Shown here: one piece after another, positions 10,741 to 20,197 of the stretch
How positions within the stretch are numbered: position 1 is the stretch's first letter
Layout: every line of letters starts with the position of its first letter
NCBI RefSeq assembly: GCF_008831285.2
Contig: NC_045139.1
Span: 7,782,204 to 7,846,203, forward strand
DNA: 64,000 nt
Reading direction: 5' to 3'
Source of the DNA: Nymphaea colorata
Taxonomy: Eukaryota; Streptophyta; Magnoliopsida; Nymphaeales; Nymphaeaceae
Program-made: the position numbers and the translations under genes
The notes under the pieces: generated by a model
Told to the model about the DNA's origin: nothing
What the model saw: the letters and a program-made list of their open reading frames with translations, nothing else
Databases searched by the model: none

Positions 10741-11667
10741 ATGATCAAGCTGAGGTCGAGGAGGTTCTGGAGGTGCAGCTCCAAGCTTTCTGAGGGAGTC
10801 AGTGATGATGGAGCTGCTGATATTGAGTGGGAGCTGAGGCCAGGAGGGATGTTGGTTCAGAAGAGGGAGAATGGTGGAGGCCAAGATGGCAAGCTTATCC
10901 GGGTTCGAGTTTCGTCGGTATCTGATTCCCATGAAATCACCATTGGAGCAAATGCAACATTTGGTGAGTTGGGTGTTTCTCATTTGCCTTGGTTTGATTC
11001 AGAAACACTGCTCATCTTCAATCTGAATCCAATTCTTTTCCATGTCCTTGGCTGTGTCCTGTGACAAGTCTCATTCATTGAGACTCTTTAGTGCCCTCAA
11101 GCTAAACTCAACCCATCTGCCTAGGATTCTGAGCTTCAGACCTTTCATGAGTTCAACAACCAAGAACATAACTCTATTCACTAGGCTTCAGACTAATCCT
11201 AGCTTGCTAATCTATGAAAAGAAAAACTTTGGCTTTTGACATAGAATCATATATCACTGTTCTAATTGTATTGGGTCATTTTTTCATTCCTGTCCTGTCA
11301 CAAAGATACTCACTCCTATTTACTACTACTGCTCTTAATTAGTGATGTATTCCCATTGGAAGAGCTAAAGAGTTAGGGGGTCGATCTTGTGGACATCTTC
11401 TTGTTATTCATATGGTGAATTTGTCATTTGGTACTTGCAGGTGAGATGAAGATGATGCTGTCTATGATCACTGGCTTGGAGCCCCAAGAGCAAAGGCTGC
11501 TGTTCAAAGGGAAGGAGAGGGAAGACCATGATTTCCTGCACATGGTTGGGGTCAAGCACATGGACAAGGTCTTGCTCTTGGAAGACCCTGCCAGCAAGGA
11601 GATGAAACTGCAGGACCTGAGAAGGGCCAAAGCGCCTGAGAAATGTTGCCAAGCAATTGCTGTTTGA
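10741..11667 (+). CDS. BAG-type ubiquitin-like domain protein lacking a BAG domain (2 exons)
   Basis: Exons 10741-10963 and 11441-11667 join in frame (donor TTTG/GTGAGT, acceptor TTGCAG/GTGAG) to give 149 residues. Residues about 52-125 form a ubiquitin-like domain of the kind at the N-terminus of plant BAG co-chaperones. Landmarks are 'ATFGEMK', 'TGLEPQEQRLLFKGKERED' and 'DKVLLLEDPAS' at about 72-126. Full BAG1-4 proteins continue into a three-helix BAG domain that binds HSP70. Here the frame stops about 23 residues after the ubiquitin-like fold and no BAG exon follows, so HSP70 binding is not expected. Short BAG-like ubiquitin-fold proteins are known in plants. The start is the ATG that opens the conserved N-terminus with its basic 'KLRSRRFWR' stretch. 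Function is unknown; a protein-interaction adaptor role is inference. Confidence 0.85.
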
Positions 11668-13500
11668 CAGCAAACCTAATGTGACAAACTTGTGAAAATT
11701 TTCCTTCACCATACAAACAAGAGTTGGATTGCTTTTACAGTAAAAGAAACTGACTGTTTTTTCTTTTCCTTCTTTTTTTTATTTTGGATGTTTTTCTTGT
11801 TTGTTGTGATTATGTGAGTGAACAGTTGCTTAATACCTTAAAAGATCATAGAGAATGGATAAAAAAAGAAGGGCATTGAGTTTTTTTGCGTTGTATACTC
11901 TTGAAGAAGGCTGAAAAATTGAGAACCAGAAGTTTCACATAATTTCTAAGATTAGCTCACACCTTTCGGGTAAGGGATGTATACCCACCACCCGGTTGAC
12001 GGTCGAAACTCCCACCCAACCCCTCATCCTTTTCTGGTACAGGGCTTGCTTTTGGTGCCGTAGAATACTGTCCATGTTGTGCTTTAACTTGGGCAGCAGT
12101 GACCCCATTTGCAACATAGAGAGTTGATGCTTTCGGGATTCGAAACCCCTTGAGCAGACACCACCGAGATTATAACCATTGACTTGTAGACTAATAGCGG
12201 CCGATCCAACCAGTTGTGCCGCACCCCTTGGGGCTCACCCTAAGATTCCAAACATAAAAAAACTGATTAATAAATCCAATTTCTCAACCGGCAGTTAACG
12301 TTTTCTACCAAAGCAAAAAGGGCTAAAAGATTGTCGACCTTGGCGGGGTTTGAATTTAAGACCTTCAAGTTGACTGGATGAACAATATCCAAAATCCACA
12401 CCTTTAACCCATTTCATATTCATCAAGAATACTTTTTGCGAATTAATTTTGTATAATCTTTAATGCTACAAAGGCATTACTGAAAACAGTTCTGATCAAA
12501 ACTGATTTCATTATTAACATTTTTTTTTTCAAATAGGATGTCTACAACAGAAATCTTCATTATCATTTTTCATGTTAATATTATAACATTAATTTATGAT
12601 TATTTTCATGTTTGCAAAACTAACTGTTAATAAGCATCAATTCTTAGAAGGGATTTTAAATATGAAATAGAAACGAGAAAAACCAAAAACCTGGAACCAA
12701 ACTCAACCCCATTCGCTGCTCTATAATGGAAAAATATATAAATATATAATAAATAAATACATATATATTATCGGCCCAAGTTAAGGCCAAGTGCTACTTC
12801 CTAAAGTGGCAAGCTATAATGATATATTTGTGATTTTGGAAAAAAAAAGTTACCTGTTATAATTTATAAAAGAATTATTTGACCTCTTTAAAAATTTTGA
12901 AAAATATAATTCGACCCGGCAAGAAATTTAGAAAATGTAGTTGGGCCCTTCTACTAAGAAATTTCCAAACTCTTCATGGCAGACAGCACCAATTGCTTGC
13001 ATCAGATTCTAACTGAAGTATGAAACCAAATATATAATTGAATGCAAGTCCAAAATATAAGTGTCATACCAGATCTGAAAAGCAAGTGATCAAAAGTTGA
13101 GATTGAGTTAGAAAATTGAAATCCTAACCGGATCTGAATTAGTAAATACCAGTGCAACCGCAGATTCATATCCATGTGAAACACCCAGTTGAGAGCGGGC
13201 CAGTACCTAATTTCTAGTTTGAGCCCAGACTCGAGTCAAGTTGAGTTGCGTCGAGTCGAGTCGAGCTAAGTCGAGTCGAGTCGAGCTGAGTCGAGCTAAG
13301 TCGACTCGATGCTCACTCGAGTCGAGTTGAGCTCATGCCAGTTCTACCTGATGTCGAGGCTTAGCAACGACTAAAAAGTGGGTCCAAATTCCTGTCCACA
13401 AAGAGTGGACCCTGTGCCGTGATCCAACCCAGAGACAGCTGCCCTTCGTTGTGACTCGTGAGCAATAAGTGAACCTCGACTGCTTTTCAGGGAGTTGGGA
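11668..13500. other. Gene-free stretch
   Basis: After the 3' end of the ubiquitin-like gene there is no supported gene. The part 11940-12240 has mixed GC content and looks like old retroelement sequence, but no domain can be read. The part 12240-13180 is AT-rich. A TCGAG-rich repeat at 13214-13332 is listed separately. Confidence 0.5.
13214..13332. repeat. Degenerate TCGAG/GTCGA short tandem repeat
   Basis: This region is dominated by 5-bp and 10-bp units such as GTCGA, GTCGAGTCGAG and GAGCTAAGTCGAG. The pattern is interrupted and imperfect, indicating an old minisatellite or the degraded arm of an element. No coding. Confidence 0.6.
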
Positions 13501-14038
13501 AGTATAGTTTATGCGTTGTTTACCGGAACGACCGCATTTTGCTCGCCGCCGTAGATCCTCTGCTCATCAGATCTGTGCATCTCCGCCTCTCCACCACAGG
13601 TAACCATCTCTCTATCTCTCTCTCTCGATCTCGTCGCTGTTCGTTTGCCGTGAAGAGCAGCCACTTTTTTGTGTGCAGATCTGTGAAGGCGGAGGAGTGA
13701 CGCTGGAAGAGTGAAGGCTTTTTGTGCAGGCCTGTGAGAGAAGGAGAGGCGGTCCTCTTCGCTGGTCCAGTCGTTATCGTTAGTTTTTGCAATCAGGTAA
13801 ATCCTAATTTCTTCATTTTGTGCCTGTACTCTGCTCCTTCCCCTTTCCCGTTTCTCGATTCCTGCATTTCGCTCTTTTTTCTGCGATTCTTCTTTTGATT
13901 TTGAGTTGGAGAGCGCGGGGTTTGGTTCTCGGGTGTGGGGAATTTTAGAATTTTTGATCGGGTGGTTGAGTTGCTCTGAGTTGGTTCCTGGGGTTTTGCT
14001 TCACAAGTGTAGGTTTGGGGGTTGGTGGCAATGGGGCA

Positions 14039-14233
14039 ATGGACTGTAACGGGGATGAGGCCGCTAGGGGGAAGGAGATAGCGGAGAAGACGCAGTCGAG
14101 GGTGCACCTCCTCCTCAGCAGCTTGCAGGCCGCGCACCGCGTAATACGCGAAGAACAGGCAGCTGTTCACTTAAGCCGTTCTTATGCAAAACTGTACCCG
14201 CTTCCCACCTATTCAATTTTAGGGAAATTTTAG
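14039..14233 (+). CDS. Unidentified GC-rich open frame, possible exon
   Basis: An ATG at 14039 opens a frame encoding an acidic then helical stretch (about 'KEIAEKTQSRVHLLLSSLQA', with 'REEQAAVHLSR' after it). The first 125 bp are much richer in GC than their surroundings, like the coding exons nearby. I do not recognise the protein. After 'HLSR' the frame decays into AT-rich sequence, so the true exon may end near 14170, but no strong GT donor is evident. It could be an upstream exon of the methyltransferase locus, a first exon of a separate broken gene, or an upstream ORF in its leader. Confidence 0.3.
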   Translation: MDCNGDEAARGKEIAEKTQSRVHLLLSSLQAAHRVIREEQAAVHLSRSYAKLYPLPTYSILGKF

Positions 14234-14281
14234 AACAATTGCTTGCAGTTAACGGTTTCATGTCTTAGTAGGCTAGCAGCC

Positions 14282-14471
14282 ATGATCGTGTTTTTAAGTT
14301 CATTTCTTATGTCTGACTTGACTTTGTCCTTGGTTTCCTGGGGGTTGCTATCGTTGATGAGCTCTTCTTTGTCGTCACCATGCTTTTTCTTTTCTGGTTC
14401 GACATTATCTCAATAAGTTATTTATGCTATCTACACACATTACCTAGAATTAAAAAGAAAGGAAAACAAAA
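14282..14471. repeat. Intronic direct repeat, copy 1
   Basis: The segment from ATGATCGTGTTTTTAAGTTC to GGAAAACAAAAG is repeated in the same orientation at 15512-15704. Shared blocks include GACTTTGTCCTTGGTTT, GAGCTCTTCT and GTCGTCACCATGCTTTT. The copies differ by scattered substitutions and small indels, so the duplication is not very recent. Confidence 0.75.
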
Positions 14472-15511
14472 GTATGTTGGCACACCTTACCTGAACCAAT
14501 AGCATTTCTTTGGACCAAGAAGAGCAGGAACATAAAGCAATATGCAGCCCTTGAGCCCATCTCTGCAACGCTTGCCTCCTCAGCTATGCAGATGCAATCC
14601 CTGCTTGTCTAGTTAGGAACCCACATGAACTTCAGATGACCGTCCATTTTTAGATATTTTTAAGAGAGTGAAGTAAATTGGTAAAGTTGGTCCTGGGATT
14701 AGTCGTTTGGGGATAAGCGGCTGAGGGAGACAACAACGTTGGAAGAAGCACAAACCTGGAGTGAAGAGAAAGGAAGCAAAAAGATGGCCACAATGAAATA
14801 ATAGCTAAGAAATGTTTGTCTTGTCACGGTGGATTCTGCAACTGGATGCCATTCTTCTCTTTCTTTTTCCAACTTTTCCATCCTTTTCTTTCATTTGATT
14901 TTAGTCTTTCTTTCCATTGTCGACCACCATGTGTACAAAAGTTAAAGGAAGAAAGGATCAAGCTGCAGATGTTGCTTTACTATTCTCTACCGAGTCAGAT
15001 CTGATGGTTCTCTCAACAGATTAATAAAGCTGAGATGACACGGTTCAGTTTAGAGAGGGCTAGAGAGATTCCAGTGAGTAGATGCTCTATGTGAGCAAAT
15101 TGAGTTAAATTTAACTATGCAATAAATTTTAAGTTACGTCCAGAACAGGAAAATGTAAACATGAAACAAAAATTTTAATCGTTTACTGTATTATGCTTCC
15201 TGTTTATCTTGATGAACAGTTTCCGAAAAGCCACCTAATGTAGGATGTTTGGTAACTACGTTCAACTGCCTCTAAACGCATTCCTAACACCCAACTAACG
15301 TTTAAAATAACAATTTGTTCAATCTGCTTACACCAACAACCACGACCATCCTCCAATCATCTCTACTGAAAAGATTAAATAATTGAAGAGAGCATTTTTA
15401 TCACTTGGACTGGACAAAGTTCGTGTGACTGAACGAAGTTAAGTCGATGGCAGAGTGATTCAATGATTTCAACGATAAACTTAACTAGTATTAAACAGAT
15501 AATTGAATGAT

Positions 15512-15704
15512 TTGATCGAGTTTCTAAGTTCATTTGTTATGTCTGACGTGACTTTGTCCTTGGTTTGCTGGGGGTTCCTATCGTCAATGAGCTCTTCTCT
15601 GTCGTCACCATGCTTTTCTCTTTCTGGTTCGACATTGGCTTATTAAGTTCTTCATGTTATCTACACATTAACTAGAATTAAAAAGCTCAAAAGGAAAACA
15701 AAAG
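15512..15704. repeat. Intronic direct repeat, copy 2
   Basis: Second copy of the 14282-14471 segment, about 1.23 kb downstream in the same orientation. It ends shortly before the leader exon at 15841-15894. It carries a GCTCAA insertion near its 3' end and several single-base changes relative to copy 1. Confidence 0.75.
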
Positions 15705-16072
15705 GACATACACTTCAGTTCTTTTTGCAGTCTGGTCCTTGTTCAATGGGGAAGCTCAACAAGAAACCGTTTGTTTGGTTTTGGCCACCGATTGATTGAA
15801 ATGCTTTATGTTTTATTATTTGCATTGTTTGCAATTACAGGATTTTGCAGCCTAGTTTTCCGATTCGAAGACGAGGTTTTACACCCTTTGGCAGGTAAGC
15901 TTGCTAGCACTTTTCTGCTAGCCCAATATACATGATTGACTAGATCAAGTGTATCGTTTCCGAGAAAAGAACCCAACTCCCCTTTCTCTCTCTCTTTCCT
16001 CCTCGAATTAGGAGGATATTGAGTGGGGAGGAGGGAAAGCGCTTTCTGCCGCCTATTAATCGTCGCAATCAG

Positions 16073-16849
16073 ATGGTTTTCGCGACCGCCGGAATGAATT
16101 CCGAGAAATTCCCATTCCTTACGAGGGCGAGGATCGTCAAGGCGTTCATCCTCTGCATCCCGCTCTCCGCCCTGCTCCTGGCACTCAGCTTGACCGCTGA
16201 CTACCGCGGCAGAAGTTCGCTTGCCGCTGAGAAAGCGTCGTCTGACCTTCACATCCGCCGGAGCTACAAGTCCTACGACGAGTACGTGAACCGGCAAATG
16301 AGGAAGACGCTCGATCCGAAGCTCAGGCAGATCTGGACGACCCAGGATTGGATGCGGAAGGTGGAGGTGTTCTCCCAATTCTTCTCGCGTCTCCGGGACG
16401 AGGGGCTGCTTCGGAACGAGTCGAGGTGCCTCTGCGTTGGCGCCCGGGTGGGGCAGGAGGTGCAGGCGCTCCGGGACATCGGCGTGAATGACTCGGTGGG
16501 CATCGATCTCGTTCCCTTCCCGCCGCTCGTTCAGAAAGGGGACTTCCACGCGCAACCGTTCGCGAACGATACCTTCGACTTCGAGTTCTCAAACGTCTTC
16601 GACCACGCGCTCTACCCAGACCGGTTTGTCGGCGAGATCGAGCGGACGCTCAAGCCCGGCGGCATCTGCGTGCTCCACCTGATCATCCGCACGCGCGGCG
16701 ACAAGTACTCCGCCAACGACCTCTTCAGCGTGCGGCCGTTGATCCACCTCTTCAAGCGATCGAAGGTCGTCCACGTACGTCAAGTCGACGGGTTCGGCCT
16801 CGATACGGAGGTTGTCTTGAGGAAAAAAGGCGGCCGATCGTCTTCTTGA
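16073..16849 (+). CDS. Membrane-anchored SAM-dependent methyltransferase (type 11 fold)
   Basis: A single coding exon of 258 residues. Residues about 21-42 (IVKAFILCIPLSALLLALSL) form one membrane segment, so the catalytic part is likely tethered to an endomembrane. The methyltransferase fold spans about 118-235. The SAM-binding glycine-rich loop is 'CLCVGARVGQEV' (119-130), followed by an acidic 'GIDLVPFPP' strand (143-151). Next come 'FDFEFSNVFDHALYP' (168-182) and 'LKPGGICVLH' (193-202), motifs shared with a conserved plant-specific family. I chose the ATG at 16073; the frame is open upstream to the 16011 acceptor but has no earlier ATG. The exon is clearly richer in GC than its flanks. 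The substrate is unknown, and closely related plant proteins are annotated only by fold. Confidence 0.88.
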   Translation: MVFATAGMNSEKFPFLTRARIVKAFILCIPLSALLLALSLTADYRGRSSLAAEKASSDLHIRRSYKSYDEYVNRQMRKTLDPKLRQIWTTQDWMRKVEVFSQFFSRLRDEGLLRNESRCLCVGARVGQEVQALRDIGVNDSVGIDLVPFPPLVQKGDFHAQPFANDTFDFEFSNVFDHALYPDRFVGEIERTLKPGGICVLHLIIRTRGDKYSANDLFSVRPLIHLFKRSKVVHVRQVDGFGLDTEVVLRKKGGRSSS

Positions 16850-19800
16850 TTTTTCTTGCCTAGGAGGATTCGCTCTGTGCTTCTTCAACCAATCGCCACA
16901 AGGAAATGGTATTCTTTCTCCACGAATTCATTGAAGTTGTAATCTCTCAATTTCTGTCTTCGCCATTCGTTATGTTGTAGAAAATCATGAGAAAATACAA
17001 AATACAAAGCTTAATTGTCCCTGTTGAGCCATTGAAACTAAAAAGGAAGAATATGAAAGTGACAGCGTTGAACGGTTGCCGGCGGCATTCTTGGTATGGA
17101 GGAAAAGGCGACGGGGGAAGCAAGGGACTATTTGGTTGCATGAGGAAGAGTTTTGGGTTGTATTTATCTTTTATTCATTTCTTTTAATAAAACCAAATTC
17201 CTTCTACCGTTTGCCTTCAAATCAATAGGGAGCTAAAATAATCGTTTTCATCTTTTTATATTTCTAAGAATTGCAATCACAGTAATAAGAGAGGAACAGT
17301 GAAAGGGAAAAAAAAAAAAAACTCTTTTCCGCCAACGCCAGGACGCAACATTATAGTTTTACTTTCGTTACTCCTGGAAATTTTCCAGCGTAGATGGCCC
17401 CCATTTCCCTGACCTTTCGAGTCTGTTTCTTTTCTCTTCCTCGATCATTGCTTATGCAGCAGAGGCTCTCCTCTCCCCATCAAATTGCCAGCCATCACTG
17501 TAAAGCAGTTACTTCACTACGTAGTGACAAAGTGAATGAATCATGAGCATCACGACTTAACGGGGCTGGCGCGACCGGCGGGCTGGCCGGAAAAGGACTT
17601 CTCTGCAAAGATTCACTTATGCCTACTGTTGGTAGTGCCTGCTGGACGTCTCTTTTTCGCCGGAAAGGGCCGTCTTTTGCTTTGTATTTCAGATTGCAGG
17701 ACCGCCTTTGTAAATGCGCCCCACTAGATTCCGAAGGCGATGCATCCATCTTTGGCGATGGTGAAAAACGACGATTGTTGATTATGCATTTTCAGGAACA
17801 GTGAATCAATGGGGAGAAATAGAAAAAAAGAGAAATGACAAAGAAGAAAAACACCAAAAGCTGGCGTCCGTCTGACAGAGGATCTCTGGAGCATTAGTAC
17901 GAGCAGCTTTAATGGTGGTGGACGAGCGCGAGTTGGGTGCATGAAATTTTCGGCACCATGGAGTGTGTTCAACCCACTTCGAACCTTTTGTCATCAAGAT
18001 GCAGCATCAGAGGTCTGTCCCCAAATTTTTTTTGTGCCCTATGAAAGGTTTATAATCCTCTTCAGTGATGAAACGGGGACGACGGCAAATTTGTGCAGCA
18101 AGATTAGCGATGCATGTGTGATTTGTCCATTCAATGTAGTAAAGGGACAGCTACTGGAAGTTCATTTAATTATCAGCGTTATTGATACTACTTTTTAGGT
18201 TTACAAACTAACTAATTCGTTTAGTTCACTATCTTACTCGTAGTTGCTTTTATTAGCGATGCAAATGGCTGTGAGATTCCTTTTCTCCGTTGTAATCTCA
18301 CTAATTAACTGATTGTAGTAAACACCGCCGGATTTTACATTTCTCAGTTTCTCTATGGCAATATGGAGCAAATCTTAGCTAATGATCGTTATAATAGACA
18401 ATTTTGATTTTCGCTCCACAAAAGTCTGATCGTCGATAGATGATCAATCTTACATAGTTCCAAGGATTCACACTAGCGATGTTTAGGGTTCTTAGCTGTA
18501 ATGCTGGTCCACACACATATATATAGGATCTATTGAACTCATAATTCATTAGATACATTATTTGAATGTCAACTAAGTATCGTAAGTAAATGGATCCTGG
18601 TTGTTCAATCATTTGATAACCAGAGTCATTCTTTGATAAATGAACACTATGAGTTTGACTCATTAGAACTTGTTTGATCAATCTTTTTTTCTGTCATTAA
18701 GAATATATATATTTATTTATTTATTTATTTACCACGTAATCAATGGTTGCTTGATTATCATTACAGGAAGTAGTTACATTTGTTTAATATAATTCTTTAG
18801 ATTTGGTCAATTCGATTTTCTTTGATTGAAAAATACAGTTGAATCGCGTATGCTTTTGAAGTCGTTCAAAGTTTTGTAGGTTTAGTCAGCTTGATTATGT
18901 TTGATCAGAATGTTGGTATGTAGCCAATATTAGTTTTGAACTCTTGCGGCGTCAAAGGCGAACACCAATACACAAATTGAAGCATAATGAAGGTGTCATC
19001 TCAAGGTACTGAAACCAAACATGGTACCCTCAAAGAATGAGAGAAAAGTGGATACTTCAGTTCTCAGCTAGGGGTAGGATGAATGCTTCTTATGCTAATC
19101 CAAAATTTAGCAAGTTCGTTATGATCTAACACCAAAATTGACATTGGATGCCATGACTTAGATATTTAACTGCATGTCATCGCTGTCAATTACTCGAAGT
19201 ACTGGAATTGCATATGATTGGAGTATAAATTAAGCTTTATACTCCTTATTTACGAAGTTCTTTTCAAGAGATTGATAACATTATGAGATATTACAAAAAT
19301 TTATGTTGTATTCAAGTCCTTCCCGCAAATTATTTGAAGTTCAGATTAGTGAAACCATTGATAGACAATATTAATATAAAAAATAAGATAAATATGAAGT
19401 TCTATTAGTAATAGTTTGAAATATTGTTAGCAATTACATTATATATAACTGTCACAAAGTTTACATCCATTACACCTAAAGGAATTACTTGTGGTCATCA
19501 ATGACTAAGTACTCCCCAAACAGTAATAGATAGTTTTTTTTTTTTGGTCATTCATGTTGATAAAATTGTATTTTTTACGAGATTGAGCTGTCCACTGAAA
19601 ACAGCCCTATACAGTGAAGAATGGGGAAAATGAAAGGCTCGACTTTCACTCAGGCGGTAAGCCTTCTTTTCCCAGGTCCATCTTGCAAATAGTTCTTCTT
19701 ACGGCTTTACAAATAATTCTCAGTTCATGAAAATGAGAATTTTGATTTTTTTATTTATGTATTTTCTAAATATCGTTATATATATATATATAAAATTTAT

Positions 19801-20197
19801 TCCGTTCTTTTAAAGGTGGTTAGATTTAAATGAATAATTAAAAATCAATTAATAAAAATACTTTCTTTAATGTGTTGAACTTGACCCGATTCATTTAAAC
19901 TACACTGGCTTTGGGTACTTCAATTTGACCCGACCCATTTAAGCTAAATTGGTTTCGGGCAGTGAACAAACTATCCGTCCTGTGGCCCGACCCTTTAATT
20001 AACGGACTTCGGGCGTGCTTCGTTCGGGCCCTTCTGGCCCAATGCCAAACAGGCTCGGCTAACGGGCCCGGTGCCGAGCTCTATGACCTTAACAGGGGGG
20101 GCGGGCGGCAGGTTCCGCTCTGAAGGCGGAGATTTGGGACGGTGCTTATCTGCTGCATGGCGTTGGGAGCCGCTCTTCTGTCTTCTCCCTTCCTGAG
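16850..20197. other. Intergenic stretch between methyltransferase and PPR genes
   Basis: No gene is firmly supported. The part 17394-17540 has an ATG-initiated frame (MAPISLTFRVCFFSLPRSLL...) of about 50 codons that resembles an organelle-targeting leader, but nothing recognisable follows. The part 17500-18000 is moderately GC-rich with broken frames and could be a decayed gene. The part 18200-19600 is AT-rich. The part 19880-20083 carries repeated 'TTGACCCGA' / 'CGGGCCC' words ending GGTGCCGAGCTCTA, which resembles one end of a hAT-type element. Confidence 0.45.

Larger units (their letters stand above)
13500..16011 (+). promoter_or_regulatory. Probable multi-exon 5' leader region of the methyltransferase gene
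   Basis: Several exon-like segments with good splice signals precede the methyltransferase reading frame. One ends at 13599 (CACAG/GTAACC), one spans 13679-13796 (GTGTGCAG acceptor, AATCAG/GTAAAT donor), and one runs from 15841 or 15851 to 15894 (ATTACAG acceptor, GGCAG/GTAAGC donor). The CDS exon then follows an acceptor at 16010-16011 (GAATTAG). A CT-rich leader near 13601-13626 fits a plant promoter-proximal region. How these segments are joined, and whether 14039-14172 is included, cannot be decided from the sequence alone. Confidence 0.45.

Noticed and set aside
12110-12240. tRNA-like or retroelement primer-binding region (GGGATTCGAAACCCC)
   Set aside because: No complementary acceptor or anticodon arms are found, and no LTR pair flanks it.
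15806-16555. Long - strand open frame (249 codons) opposite the methyltransferase
   Set aside because: It is the antisense shadow of the GC-rich methyltransferase exon. The + strand product has conserved SAM-binding motifs, while this one has none and is rich in Arg/Pro/His.
17495-17972. Cluster of open frames on both strands as a gene
   Set aside because: All are short, mutually overlapping and without motifs. At best this is a decayed gene, so I kept only a note in the intergenic description.
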